Source: Vibrio zhugei
GTDB lineage: Bacteria; Pseudomonadota; Gammaproteobacteria; Enterobacterales; Vibrionaceae
Length of the DNA stretch: 64,000 bases
Reading direction: 5' to 3'
NCBI RefSeq assembly: GCF_003716875.1
Contig: NZ_CP033078.1
Location: 2,418,001 to 2,482,000, forward strand
The notes under the pieces are model-generated. The model was not told the origin of the DNA. It searched no databases and worked only from the letters and a program-made list of their open reading frames with translations. The translations under genes and the position numbers were made by a program. Each line of letters starts with the position of its first letter. Within the stretch, counting starts at the first letter, position 1. Shown piece by piece: positions 1 through 12,594 of the stretch.

Positions 1-14
1 CGAAGGGATTTACT

Positions 15-623
15 GTGAAAAAACTGCTCTGCATGGTACTTCTGTCTCTGATTGCGACACCGCTATTAGCACAGGAACATTATATTTCGGATGAATTGTT
101 TACTTACATGCACTCAGGTCCGACGAATAAATATCGTATTATTGGTAGCGTCAACGCTGGCGAAAAAGTAAGACTGCTGGATCAAAATAAAGAGTCAGGC
201 TTTACTAAAGTTGTCGATGAAAAAGGTCGTACTGGTTGGGTACAAAGCCGTTATGTGACAACCACAGAAAGCCGTGCGATTCGCATGCCTAAACTGGAAA
301 AAGAGTTAGCCGTTGTCAAAAGTAAACTCGCGACCGCACAAAAAACCGCAGATGAAGAAAAAGCCGGCTTAGCACAATCGTTGGAAGTTCGTAATAAACA
401 AATCTCAGAGCTTGAGAAGAACTACAGTGACATCAGCCATAAATTGACACAATCGCAAGCGGAAGTTCGTCAATTGCGCGCTAAGCTCGATACTCAAAAA
501 GAAGATCTATTACTGAAATACTTTATGTATGGCGGCGGTGTTGCTGGTATTGGCTTACTGCTCGGTCTTATCCTGCCACACATCATTCCACGTCGTAAGC
601 GTTCCCCTTCTGGTTGGGCGTAA
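15..623 (+). CDS. ygiM: TIGR04211-type SH3 domain envelope protein (YgiM-like)
   Basis: The 202-residue protein has an N-terminal signal peptide (MKKLLCMVLLSLIATPLLAQ), then a bacterial SH3 domain at about residues 22–85 with the typical GWVQSRYV ending. An alanine/lysine-rich coiled coil covers roughly 90–165, and a C-terminal membrane segment at about 170–190 is followed by a basic tail (PRRKR). This layout matches the YgiM/TIGR04211 family, periplasmic proteins anchored in the inner membrane with no settled function. The start is GTG preceded by AAGGGA. It is adjacent to cca in E. coli as well, although here gspB/exeA lie between. A hairpin terminator follows directly. Confidence 0.85.
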   Translation: MKKLLCMVLLSLIATPLLAQEHYISDELFTYMHSGPTNKYRIIGSVNAGEKVRLLDQNKESGFTKVVDEKGRTGWVQSRYVTTTESRAIRMPKLEKELAVVKSKLATAQKTADEEKAGLAQSLEVRNKQISELEKNYSDISHKLTQSQAEVRQLRAKLDTQKEDLLLKYFMYGGGVAGIGLLLGLILPHIIPRRKRSPSGWA

Positions 624-645
624 ACCTCTCGGGTACTATGAATAT

Positions 646-675
646 AAAAAAAACGGCCAGTTGGCCGTTTTTTTT
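646..675. terminator. Bidirectional Rho-independent terminator between ygiM and gspB
   Basis: A perfect 9-bp stem (651–659 with 662–670, AAACGGCCA/TGGCCGTTT) is flanked by A-runs and T-runs on both sides. It can end transcripts from ygiM on the plus strand and gspB on the minus strand. The gspB stop codon lies at its edge. Confidence 0.9.
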
Positions 676-1450
676 ATCCTTTCCAGTCGTATAACGCGGG
701 AATTTCTATCAACTTACCCTGAAACTTAAGTATCGTACTTTGCGGCTTGATATCCAATAACTGAATACCCGGCCCCAGGTTATCCCCTTGCCGATACTCC
801 ACCCCATTGACTTTTACCCAGCGGCGTATCACATCGGTGGTGTACACATGACTTTGAAAGTTCAATGGTGGCAATTGCCCCTTAAACTCATCAATATGCT
901 GACGAATGTCCATGGCATCTAGCGATTCACCATGTTGCTGCGCGGCGGTTTCGCTTTTTAACGCGGCTTGTACGCGAGATTGAATTGACGGCGACAACTG
1001 ACTCAAATCTAAATGGCGCAGAGCGTCATCCCCTTGCTGCGTTCGGTCTTCACCTTCAGACTGACGCGTGGATTGATGCTGTTTGGCACTGGCTATCGCT
1101 TGTTTAATTTGCTCTGGCGTAATCGCAGACTCACTCTCAGCCGCGGATGGAGAGGTCTGATTTTGCGACGCCTGCGTTGTATCACTCACCAGAGTATTGT
1201 CCTGTCCAGACTTCTGTGTCGCCTCTAGGGGTAGACTGGGGATGGTATTTAAATCGTCAAAGCGCGGATACGTTAAAACCTGATACTCCGCTTGCTTGAT
1301 GCTCACCGCAGGCTTTAATTGCAAACGCTCCACAATACTGTGTTGCCGGGTCTGCCAAGTATTCATCCCCATTCCCGCAATCACCAGTACCACAGGAATA
1401 AGCACTAACGACGTTTTTTGCCACGTCGGAATGGTCACATTATTGTGCAT
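674..1450 (-). CDS. gspB: General secretion pathway protein B (ExeB/GspB-like)
   Basis: The 258-residue protein has one membrane segment near residues 13–30. A long low-complexity Gln/Ser/Glu-rich periplasmic linker follows, then a C-terminal domain (about 190–258) with the GspB signature around VNGVEYRQGDNLGPGIQLL. GspB partners the ExeA ATPase; in Aeromonas the ExeAB complex helps the type II secretin ExeD assemble across peptidoglycan. The start codon overlaps the end of exeA by 11 nt, so the two are translationally coupled. The remaining type II secretion genes are not in this window. Confidence 0.85.
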   Translation of the reverse strand: MHNNVTIPTWQKTSLVLIPVVLVIAGMGMNTWQTRQHSIVERLQLKPAVSIKQAEYQVLTYPRFDDLNTIPSLPLEATQKSGQDNTLVSDTTQASQNQTSPSAAESESAITPEQIKQAIASAKQHQSTRQSEGEDRTQQGDDALRHLDLSQLSPSIQSRVQAALKSETAAQQHGESLDAMDIRQHIDEFKGQLPPLNFQSHVYTTDVIRRWVKVNGVEYRQGDNLGPGIQLLDIKPQSTILKFQGKLIEIPALYDWKG

Positions 1451-3080
1451 CCGTTTCTCCCTTCTCTTGCGATAATGCGTCTGGTTGCGACGAGGTTAAT
1501 TGTGGCGCCTCCATTGGATTGAGCCGTTCAATGCGCTGTAACGTCTGCATGCCAGCCACACCATCTACCGTCATGTCCTGCCAATGTTGGAATGTCATGA
1601 CTTTTTGTTTCAGTTGCTCATCATAAGTCGAGGACGCACTGATTGGCTCACGTAACAACACAGCAAGTATTTGATTTAGTTGCCTAACATCGCTTCCCTG
1701 CATGCCTTGCTTCAAAGTTCTGGTAAATTGATGACGCCAAACACTCACGTACTGCCCATGCCAATACGGTAACAGCCATTTCGCATTCAGTTGGTACGCT
1801 TGACCGCCGACTAAAATATCGATCATCTCCCCATCGATGTGGCGTAATGTGGCATACACTGTGGTGTCTGCGATGGTTAAGACCAATACCACGGGTCGAT
1901 TATAAGTCTTAATGCTCGCCCAATCGGAGTGCATCATTTGGCAGCGTAATGCCTTGTGCTCATCGGACTGACATAGCGTATCGCTAATCGAGGCCTGATA
2001 GCCCCATAATGCATATAATGTTGTCAATGCCTCTTCTCTGTCCGTCGCAACACTTAGCGCCTGTTTTATTGGGTTTGGCAACACCGTTTTCACCTTGGCT
2101 GCTGGAGGTTGAGGCAGTGGCAACATCCGCTCAAGCAGGGCTTGTCCCGTCCATTGCCAACTGGTAGCAATGAGGAGTGCGATCAGTCCCCCTAGGCCAA
2201 CATAGCGTAGTGCTTGCCAAAATAAGCCGCGACCTTCATTACGACGAGCCCTCGGCTGCTGATACACGGTCGATTGGAAACTCATGACTTGTGCTGTGGC
2301 CTGTTTGACATCGCCAAGCTCAATCGTCCGCTTGCCGTGCTGATAGGCATGTTTAAGTGCCGCATCACAGATAAGATTGATTAAGCGCGGAATTCCATGG
2401 GAATATTTGGCGATCCAACGTATTGCGGGCATGGGAAATACATTGGCATCGCCACCAGCACGCTGCAGTCGAAATTGTATGTACTGACTGACTTCATTCT
2501 CATCCAAAGGCAAAATATGATAACGAGCGGTGATGCGTTGTGCTAATTGCCGTAGTTGAGGCAATTGCAGGTTATCTTGCAGTTCAGGCTGCCCTACCAG
2601 CAATACCTTGAGTAGCTTACGTTGCTCCGTTTCCAAATTAGTCAACAAACGCAATTGTTCCAACACATCGGGGGCAAGATGTTGAGCTTCATCAATCACT
2701 AGCAGCGTGCTGTTACCCTGAGCATCTTGCTCAAGCAGAAAATGATGAATCCGGTCACTCAGTTGTTTTAACGACGCATGGTCTGGGTAAGTAATCGAAA
2801 ACGCATCGCAAATAGCAGCCAATAACTCTTGAGAAGAAAAGGTGGGGTTTAACAAGAAACCACACGAGGTTTGCTCGGAAAGCTCACTCATGACCGCTCT
2901 GGCGACCGTTGTTTTTCCGGTACCGACTTCGCCAGTCAACATGGCAAAACCGCCCCCATCACCAAGTCCAGATTGGAGATACATCATCGCCTCTTGATGA
3001 CGATGGCTGAGAAATAAGTAGCGAGAATTAGGTACTATGGAAAACGGTAATTCGTGCAAGCCAAAAAATTCATGATACAT
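1440..3080 (-). CDS. exeA: ExeA-type AAA ATPase of type II secretion (GspA)
   Basis: The 546-residue protein begins MYHEFFGLHELPFSI, typical of ExeA. It has an N-terminal AAA ATPase with Walker A GEVGTGKTT near residue 50 and Walker B LLVIDEAQHL near 130. A membrane segment lies near 285–305. The periplasmic part ends in a peptidoglycan-binding domain around 455–515 (LKQGMQGSDVRQLNQIL). Known role of the family: ATP-dependent remodelling or sensing of peptidoglycan so the GspD secretin can assemble. It forms a two-gene operon with gspB and is divergent from cca. A 12-bp palindrome (GATACATGTATC, 3074–3085) covers its start codon; whether this is an operator is unknown. Confidence 0.9.
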   Translation of the reverse strand: MYHEFFGLHELPFSIVPNSRYLFLSHRHQEAMMYLQSGLGDGGGFAMLTGEVGTGKTTVARAVMSELSEQTSCGFLLNPTFSSQELLAAICDAFSITYPDHASLKQLSDRIHHFLLEQDAQGNSTLLVIDEAQHLAPDVLEQLRLLTNLETEQRKLLKVLLVGQPELQDNLQLPQLRQLAQRITARYHILPLDENEVSQYIQFRLQRAGGDANVFPMPAIRWIAKYSHGIPRLINLICDAALKHAYQHGKRTIELGDVKQATAQVMSFQSTVYQQPRARRNEGRGLFWQALRYVGLGGLIALLIATSWQWTGQALLERMLPLPQPPAAKVKTVLPNPIKQALSVATDREEALTTLYALWGYQASISDTLCQSDEHKALRCQMMHSDWASIKTYNRPVVLVLTIADTTVYATLRHIDGEMIDILVGGQAYQLNAKWLLPYWHGQYVSVWRHQFTRTLKQGMQGSDVRQLNQILAVLLREPISASSTYDEQLKQKVMTFQHWQDMTVDGVAGMQTLQRIERLNPMEAPQLTSSQPDALSQEKGETDAQ

Positions 3081-3170
3081 GTATCGTTCTCTATCATTAC
3101 AACAAGGAGCAACGTATCATCACTCTTTGTGTTTATGCGTAAATTCATCCCCAAGTACTGAGGTTTTTAA

Positions 3171-4400
3171 GTGCAAGTTTATCTCGTCGGCGGCGCAGTC
3201 CGCGATCAACTGCTTAACCTTCCCGTCCACGATCGAGACTGGGTAGTGGTTGGCACAACGCCCCAAGCCATGCTGGATGCTGGCTACCAAGCCGTTGGCA
3301 AAGATTTCCCCGTATTTCTTCACCCCACCAGCAAAGAAGAGTATGCGCTCGCAAGAACTGAACGCAAAACCGGACTCGGCTATACCGGATTCGACTGTTA
3401 TTTTTCAACAGAGGTCACGATCGAAGAAGATCTTATGCGTCGAGATTTGACCATCAATGCCATCGCGCAAGATGGGCAAGGCCACCTCATCGACCCTTAT
3501 CATGGTGTCGATGATATCAAGCAACGCCAATTACGCCATGTCTCTGATGCGTTTACCGAAGACCCCCTACGAGTCTTAAGAGTCGCACGCTTCGCCGCGA
3601 AACTCCATCATCTTGGGTTTTCCGTCGCCGACGAAACCATGGACTTGATGCGCCAAATTACCCTATCTGGGGAATTAAATCATCTAACGCCGGAGCGAGT
3701 ATGGCAAGAATGGCACAAATCTCTGACCACACCAACGCCCCATGCATTCCTTGAAGTTCTAAAAAACTGTGGCGCGTTAGCCCATGTATTACCCGAGATT
3801 GACGCACTCTTTGGCATACCGCAACCAGAAAAATGGCATCCGGAAATCGATACTGGCCTTCACACGTTAATGGTCGCAAAGCAAGCAGCACAACTGAGTG
3901 ATTCCCCACTGGTGCGTTTCGCAGCTCAAGTCCACGACCTCGGTAAAGCGGTCACGCCCAAAGAAGAATGGCCAAGTCATAAACGTCATTGCCATACTGG
4001 CATCAAACTGATTAAAGCTCTGTGTAACAGGCTGCGGGCACCTAATGAATTTCGTGATTTAGCACTCGATGTCTGTCAGCAGCACACCAATATTCATAAT
4101 GCTTTGCAACTCAAACCCGCCACCTTAGTGCGACTCTTTAATCAGCTAAAATTATGGCGTCAACCACAACGTTTAGAACAGGTATTACTCGCTTGTGCGG
4201 CCGACCATAAAGGCCGTTTAGGCTTCGAGAACTTAGAGTACCGAGTGGCCGAATACGTCACTGCAGCCTTTCATATCGCGGCACAAATCAATGCCCAAGA
4301 TGTCATTAAAGACGGTTTTGTCGGTAAGGATATCAGTGAAGAACAGAACCGCCGCCGAATCGCAGCGGTCGCGAAATTTAAACAGGAATATGTAGCCTAA
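3171..4400 (+). CDS. cca: Multifunctional CCA tRNA nucleotidyltransferase
   Basis: The protein adds or repairs the 3'-terminal CCA of tRNA. In its 409 residues the class II nucleotidyltransferase signatures are visible: GGAVRD at 7–12, DRDWVVVG at about 21–28 and RRDLTINA near 90–97. A C-terminal HD domain (VHDLGKAVTPKEEW, about residue 250) supplies the phosphohydrolase activity of the long gammaproteobacterial form. The start is GTG at 3171, with a GAGG sequence 8–11 nt upstream; the resulting N-terminus MQVYLVGGAVRD aligns with E. coli Cca. It is divergent from exeA and closed by a shared terminator with eno. Confidence 0.95.
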   Translation: MQVYLVGGAVRDQLLNLPVHDRDWVVVGTTPQAMLDAGYQAVGKDFPVFLHPTSKEEYALARTERKTGLGYTGFDCYFSTEVTIEEDLMRRDLTINAIAQDGQGHLIDPYHGVDDIKQRQLRHVSDAFTEDPLRVLRVARFAAKLHHLGFSVADETMDLMRQITLSGELNHLTPERVWQEWHKSLTTPTPHAFLEVLKNCGALAHVLPEIDALFGIPQPEKWHPEIDTGLHTLMVAKQAAQLSDSPLVRFAAQVHDLGKAVTPKEEWPSHKRHCHTGIKLIKALCNRLRAPNEFRDLALDVCQQHTNIHNALQLKPATLVRLFNQLKLWRQPQRLEQVLLACAADHKGRLGFENLEYRVAEYVTAAFHIAAQINAQDVIKDGFVGKDISEEQNRRRIAAVAKFKQEYVA

Positions 4401-4424
4401 ATACTCTCGTTTAACCTGATTAAA

Positions 4425-4455
4425 CAAAAAAGCGCCTCCGGAGAGGCGCTTTTAT
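4425..4455. terminator. Bidirectional terminator between cca and eno
   Basis: The perfect 8-bp stem AGCGCCTC/GAGGCGCT (4431–4438 with 4443–4450) has flanking A- and T-runs, so it can serve cca (+) and eno (-), which converge here. Confidence 0.9.
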
Positions 4456-4478
4456 ATCATATTGAGAGCAAGCTTAAA

Positions 4479-5792
<1,314 letters not shown>

Positions 5793-5855
5793 TCATTGAA
5801 TTTAAATGTCAAAACTAAAGGGGTCACTAACTATCATCAGTGCCCCCGTATCCTT

Positions 5856-7565
<1,710 letters not shown>

Positions 7566-7669
7566 TTACTGCCACAACGTGAAATCTATCACACTCAGTT
7601 TTTTCTTTATTGCTTTAAATCAAACTCCAGTGCTGCAATGTCGACGCTCTGGTTTACATTCAGTATCCG

Positions 7670-8497
7670 TTACGTGTTTTCAGAAACTTGGCCTTTTTCT
7701 GCCGCTTTCACCGCGTTCCAATACCCATCCAACTCGCTCAACGAACACTCAGACAACGACTTATTGCGCTGCTCTACATGGTGTTCAACCCCTTTAAAGC
7801 GTCGCACAAATTTGTGGTTGGCAGCTCCAAGAGCCAATTCTGGATTAATGCCTAAGTGACGAGATAAATTGACCACTGAGAAGAGCAAGTCACCGACTTC
7901 TTCTTGCACCCGCTCGGAGTTATTCGGCACTTGAACGGCTTCCTCAACGACTTCATCCAACTCTTCACGCACTTTATCGACCACCGGCTCAAGTTCGCCC
8001 CAATCAAAGCCATATTGACTGCATTTTTTTTGGATTTTATTGGCGCGCATTAAAGCAGGCAGCGCGTCAGGGACGGAATCGAGGATGCTTTGCTGCTCAA
8101 TTCCCTGGCTCTGTTTCTCGCGCTGTTTTTGCGCGTTCCAGTTGGCGTCGAGTTCTTCTTGTGTGACAAAGTGTTGTTCTCCAAACACATGCGGATGACG
8201 ACGTACTAACTTGTCGTTCACTTCTGCCACCACATCGTTAAAGTCAAACAAGCCTTCTTCTTTTGCCAGTTGGCTGTAAAAAATCACTTGAAACAGTAAA
8301 TCGCCGAGCTCTTCTCGCAAATTCGGCCAATCTTGCTTATGAATCGCATCCACCACCTCGTAGGTTTCTTCAATGGTGTGCGGAATGACCGAATGAAACG
8401 TCTGCTGTTTATCCCAAGGGCAGCCGTGTTGCGGATCGCGTAACTGCTCCATGATGTTCTGTAATTGCTCAATGGCATTCAATGACGATTTCGACAT
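7670..8497 (-). CDS. mazG: Nucleoside triphosphate pyrophosphohydrolase MazG
   Basis: The enzyme hydrolyses (d)NTPs to monophosphates and, in E. coli, lowers (p)ppGpp under starvation. The protein has 275 residues (E. coli 263). Two tandem MazG domains are visible, each with the EExxE-type metal motif: HTIEETYEVVDAI near 40 followed by REELGDLLFQ, and REELDEVVEEAV with QEEVGDLLFSVV near 170–195. It sits between pyrG and relA on the same strand, an arrangement conserved in Vibrio. In E. coli it is co-transcribed with relA, which fits the 66-nt gap here. Confidence 0.95.
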   Translation of the reverse strand: MSKSSLNAIEQLQNIMEQLRDPQHGCPWDKQQTFHSVIPHTIEETYEVVDAIHKQDWPNLREELGDLLFQVIFYSQLAKEEGLFDFNDVVAEVNDKLVRRHPHVFGEQHFVTQEELDANWNAQKQREKQSQGIEQQSILDSVPDALPALMRANKIQKKCSQYGFDWGELEPVVDKVREELDEVVEEAVQVPNNSERVQEEVGDLLFSVVNLSRHLGINPELALGAANHKFVRRFKGVEHHVEQRNKSLSECSLSELDGYWNAVKAAEKGQVSENT

Positions 8498-8563
8498 AAC
8501 ACTATACTACCGACTTTAATGGCTTAACCATCCAGCATTTCGTCAAGGATGATTCGTTTTGAA

Positions 8564-10786
8564 TCATCCTAAGCGACTGACCTGCATGACATCTTTAACT
8601 TGTTCGATACGCTTAGAGACGCGCCCTAAGATCTCAATATTTTTCACTTCCAGATCAAAATCCATCACGATCATTTGTCGCTTATAATCACTGCGACTCT
8701 TCATGCTGGTCACTTTGATCTTTTCGTTGGCAAGTAAGGACGTAATATCTTTCAATAAACCGCTACGTTCCATCGCTTCCACCCGCATGGTGAGAATATA
8801 CGTACCGACGTATCCACCCCCCCAAACTGTATCGATGATCCGTTCCGGAGCATGATGATGCAGCTCAGCTAATTGCTCACAATCACTGCGATGCACGGAA
8901 ATACCACGGCCTTGGGTAATATAGCCACGAATATCGTCACCAGGGATAGGCTGACAACAGCGCGCTAAGTGGGTCATCAAGTTATCGACCCCTTCGACCA
9001 CAACCGCATCTTTTTTCGATTGTTGGGCAATTTGCGCTTTCGCTTCATCTTGCTGTAAGCGCTCTAATGCGAGTTGATCTTCTTCTTCCGCTGTCGGCTT
9101 ATTAACTAATGCATTGATATAGTTAATTATTTGGTTGATTCTTAAATCACCACTTCCGACACCAACAAACAATTCATCCAGACTGTTGAGGTTAAAACGC
9201 TTCAGCGCCGTATGCTCCGCATCTTTGAGCGTCGCCCCAATTTTATTCAACTCGGAATCAAGAATGTCACGCCCTGCTTCCAAGTTTTTCTCGCGGCTTT
9301 GCTTACGGAACCAAGCATTAATTTTGGCGCGAGCGCGTCCAGAGTGAACAAACCCCAGAGACGGATTTAACCAATCACGAGAAGGGTTAGGTTCTTTCGA
9401 GGTGATGATCTCGACCTGATCACCCATTTGTAATTTATGGGTAAAGGGGACAATACGGCCCCCCACCTTAGCGCCGATACAACGATGCCCCACTTCAGAG
9501 TGTATATGATAAGCAAAATCCAATGGCGTTGAGCCCATAGGGAGATCGACCACATCACCACGTGGCGTAAAGGCATAAACACGATCATCGAATACTTGGC
9601 TGCGCAGTTCATCCAGCATTTCGCCAGAATCGGACATCTCTTCTTGCCAATCAATCAGCTTGCGTAGCCAAGTGATCTTTTCATCATAACCACTGCGTCC
9701 CGCTGTCGTTCCTTCTTTATATTTCCAGTGAGCCGCAACGCCAAGCTCCGAGTCTTCGTGCATTTGCTTGGTACGAATCTGGATCTCAATCGTTTTACCT
9801 TCTGGGCCTAAAATGACAGTATGGATAGATTGATACCCATTGGGTTTTGGATTCGCGACGTAGTCATCAAATTCATTGGGCAAATGTTTGTATTTAGTAT
9901 GGACTACCCCCAGTGCGGCGTAACAATCTTGCAGTTGGTCAGCAATGATCCGGACAGCTCGCACATCAAACAGCTCATCAAACGCCAAATTCTTTTTCTG
10001 CATTTTGCGCCAAATGCTATAAATATGTTTCGGACGTCCGCTGACTTCAGCATTGATGTTTGAGGCCTGCATTTCTTGATGCAGATCGTCGACGAATTCA
10101 CGGATATACTGTTCTCGTACAATACGGCGTTCAGATAACTGCTTCGCGATTTGTTTGTAGGTATCTGGTTGTTGGTAACGGAATGCGTAATCTTCGATTT
10201 CCCACTTCAACTGACCAATACCCAAGCGGTTGGCAAGCGGAGCATAAATATTGGCACATTCTTTCGCGGCCGCTCGGCGCACTTCGTCCGGCTCATCTTT
10301 GACTTCACGGAGATTACATATACGCTCAGCAAGCTTAATCACCACACAACGAAAGTCATCGACCATGGCGAGTAGCATGCGTCTGACGTTATCAACCTGT
10401 GCTGACGCTTCACTGCCATGCAAGGTCACATTCAGCTGACCGATGGCGGCCATCTCTTCGACCCCGATAATGAGCTTAAGAATTTCTTTACCGTACACCT
10501 CGGTAATTTCTTCTTCCTCTAACACACCACTGGTCGCGATCGGTAAAAGAAGAGCAGCCACGAGTGAGGGTTTATCCATCGAGAGCGTGATCAAAATTTC
10601 GATCATTTCTCGCCCACGCCACAGTAATAATCCCCCTTGTGCGTTGCCTTCCAATAAGACTTCACACTGGCGATAAACTTCTGTTAACCGTTGAGTGATG
10701 GTAGGCTCGAGTCCTAAACTCGCAACCCAAGTGTCCAACTCAAACTGCTTCTCGGGATTTAAGTGTGCGCTCCGTACCGCAACCAT
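8564..10786 (-). CDS. relA: GTP pyrophosphokinase RelA ((p)ppGpp synthetase I)
   Basis: This is the ribosome-associated stringent-response enzyme, which makes (p)ppGpp when uncharged tRNA enters the A site. The 740 residues show the full RelA order. The N-terminal hydrolase-like domain lacks the HD metal motif (LLLPIAT where SpoT has HD), so it is hydrolase-dead. The synthetase domain has NGYQSIHT and EIQIRTKQMHED. A TGS domain (VYAFTPRGDVVDLP) and a Cys-rich zinc-finger domain (LARCCQPIPGDDI) follow, then a C-terminal ACT/RRM domain. It is flanked by mazG and rlmD as in V. cholerae. Confidence 0.97.
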   Translation of the reverse strand: MVAVRSAHLNPEKQFELDTWVASLGLEPTITQRLTEVYRQCEVLLEGNAQGGLLLWRGREMIEILITLSMDKPSLVAALLLPIATSGVLEEEEITEVYGKEILKLIIGVEEMAAIGQLNVTLHGSEASAQVDNVRRMLLAMVDDFRCVVIKLAERICNLREVKDEPDEVRRAAAKECANIYAPLANRLGIGQLKWEIEDYAFRYQQPDTYKQIAKQLSERRIVREQYIREFVDDLHQEMQASNINAEVSGRPKHIYSIWRKMQKKNLAFDELFDVRAVRIIADQLQDCYAALGVVHTKYKHLPNEFDDYVANPKPNGYQSIHTVILGPEGKTIEIQIRTKQMHEDSELGVAAHWKYKEGTTAGRSGYDEKITWLRKLIDWQEEMSDSGEMLDELRSQVFDDRVYAFTPRGDVVDLPMGSTPLDFAYHIHSEVGHRCIGAKVGGRIVPFTHKLQMGDQVEIITSKEPNPSRDWLNPSLGFVHSGRARAKINAWFRKQSREKNLEAGRDILDSELNKIGATLKDAEHTALKRFNLNSLDELFVGVGSGDLRINQIINYINALVNKPTAEEEDQLALERLQQDEAKAQIAQQSKKDAVVVEGVDNLMTHLARCCQPIPGDDIRGYITQGRGISVHRSDCEQLAELHHHAPERIIDTVWGGGYVGTYILTMRVEAMERSGLLKDITSLLANEKIKVTSMKSRSDYKRQMIVMDFDLEVKNIEILGRVSKRIEQVKDVMQVSRLG

Positions 10787-10854
10787 GGATATCGTCCTAA
10801 TGTCTTGGTGATGATAAGCCGAGCATAGTCAGGCTTAGTGATAAAGGCTCATCA

Positions 10855-12174
10855 TCATGATTTAATAAATAATGCCATTGACTCTAAATGACTGGTATGG
10901 GGAAACATATCAAGCATACCCAGCTTCGCTAACTGATACCCTTGTGCCAACAGACTTTGGCTATCTCGGGCAAGCGTAGCAGGATTACAGGAAACATACA
11001 CTATACGTTGTGCTGCAAAATGTCCCATTTGCTCAATCAATCCTGGCGCTCCTGCGCGAGCAGGATCCAGCAAGATTTTATCGAATGTTTGCTGAGCCCA
11101 TGCTTGGTCAGTGAAATCATCCGCTAAATTGGACTGATAATATCTCACATTCTCCAACTGATTGATGCGAGCGTTGTCTTGAGCTTTTAATACCATATCA
11201 TCCACGCCCTCAATGCCCGTCACATGCTTAACCTGCTGCGCGATCGGTAAACTAAAATTACCCAAGCCACAAAATAAGTCTAGTACGTGGTCATCACTGG
11301 TGAGTTCAAGCCAGTCAATCGCTTGAGCGACCATTTTTTCATTCACATCCCGGTTGACCTGAATAAAATTAACGGGCGTAAATGGGGTTGTCGCCCCATT
11401 TTCATCATAATAAAGTTCGTCACCCACCTCTCGAATTACTTCATTACTTTCAGGCATGAAATATAATGTCAGTTGCTCTTTTTGGGCATAACTGCGCAGT
11501 TTGCTGGCATCTTCACCGCTCAGTGTGGACAGATAACGTAATAAGACAGCAACGCCATTACGGCCTTCCACCAACTCAAGATGACCTAGTTTATCAGGAC
11601 GTTCAAACGTTGCTAACAATGCTTTAAGTGGTAAGAGGTGACGATTCAATGCCGGCGTAAGTACTGGGCAATCGGTCACATTCACAATTTGCTTACTTTG
11701 CCGTTGACGAAAGCCAAAATACAGTTGCTGCTGCGACTTATTCCAAAAGAGACTGAAGCGAGCTCGGCGACGGTACTCAACATCTTTTCCAATAATTGGA
11801 GCGGATAGTGATAAAGACTCTCCGGAAAACTTCGTCATCAATTGCGACAGTGTCTGCTGTTTGTAATCCACCTGAGCTTGACGCTCTAAATGCTGCAAAT
11901 CACAGCCCCCACATACTTGATAATGAGGACAAAAAGCACTGACACGTTGTTCACTCGGTTGCTGAACCTTGATCAACTGACCACGCGCGTATTTACTTTT
12001 GCTTTCAGTAAGCTGCATTAATACGGTTTCAGTTGGTAGCGCGCCATCAATAAAAACGGGTTTTCTATTCAAGAAAGCGATCCCCGCCCCTTGGTGATCC
12101 AACTTTTCAATCAAAACCGACTGATGCTTTTTATTGATTGTGGTGTTTTTCTTCGGTTGATAAAACCGCGCCAT
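10855..12174 (-). CDS. rlmD: 23S rRNA (uracil-1939-C5)-methyltransferase RlmD
   Basis: This iron–sulfur methyltransferase makes m5U1939 in 23S rRNA using SAM. The 439-residue protein has an N-terminal TRAM domain ([16 protein letters not shown]) and the cluster cysteines in [15 protein letters not shown] plus a later DCPVL. SAM-binding sequence [16 protein letters not shown] follows. The catalytic end has [10 protein letters not shown] and [12 protein letters not shown], containing the nucleophilic cysteine. In Vibrio this gene is normally divergent from barA with a short gap; here about 3.6 kb separates their starts. Confidence 0.96.
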   Translation of the reverse strand: MARFYQPKKNTTINKKHQSVLIEKLDHQGAGIAFLNRKPVFIDGALPTETVLMQLTESKSKYARGQLIKVQQPSEQRVSAFCPHYQVCGGCDLQHLERQAQVDYKQQTLSQLMTKFSGESLSLSAPIIGKDVEYRRRARFSLFWNKSQQQLYFGFRQRQSKQIVNVTDCPVLTPALNRHLLPLKALLATFERPDKLGHLELVEGRNGVAVLLRYLSTLSGEDASKLRSYAQKEQLTLYFMPESNEVIREVGDELYYDENGATTPFTPVNFIQVNRDVNEKMVAQAIDWLELTSDDHVLDLFCGLGNFSLPIAQQVKHVTGIEGVDDMVLKAQDNARINQLENVRYYQSNLADDFTDQAWAQQTFDKILLDPARAGAPGLIEQMGHFAAQRIVYVSCNPATLARDSQSLLAQGYQLAKLGMLDMFPHTSHLESMALFIKS

Positions 12175-12492
12175 ATTAACTACCTATGTTATTGGGGGAT
12201 GATGTCACCCACTTCTCACTCTTGAGCGTCAGAGTGATGGCGAAATGACCGCAACGTCATCAACGTTGTGCATTTAACCACCGCTGCACTGCCATACAAG
12301 CACCATTTTCCCACATCCACCGCACAATGTTTAGGTAATAATCGGGAAATGTCGATCTCGCGGGACAGGCCCCTCTGCCTCTTAATTAGAATCGCACCCT
12401 AAAAAATCTTTAATTGGCTATTTCAATTATTTCCTTGAGAAACAGTGATCATTATTCAAAATAAATAACCGATTTTAAGGTACGCAGTTTTA
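12175..12492. other. Intergenic stretch upstream of rlmD with a relic-like copy of the barA 5' region
   Basis: No gene is visible here. Positions 12305–12342 match the barA upstream/start region 15736–15773 at 30 of 38 bases, and weaker similarity (12 of 20) runs on to about 12362. The match places a would-be barA start about 167 bp from the rlmD start, close to the usual divergent spacing. The rest is A/T-rich without a clear terminator or reading frame. Confidence 0.55.
12485..12492. repeat. IS66 target-site duplication, left copy
   Basis: The 8-bp sequence CAGTTTTA directly abuts the left end of the element and is repeated exactly at 14056–14063. Eight bp is the duplication length known for the IS66 family. 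Confidence 0.92.
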
Positions 12493-12594
12493 GTAACCGT
12501 TCACCAGCCCCCCATTGACATATCAAATGTGATCAACAGCACTGGATCCACATTTTACTGTTGAGTGATCATTTCTAAGCGTCATCCTGTTTGC

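Noticed and set aside
3074..3085. Palindrome GATACATGTATC over the exeA start codon
   Set aside because: It is short and includes coding sequence; without conservation data it cannot be called an operator.
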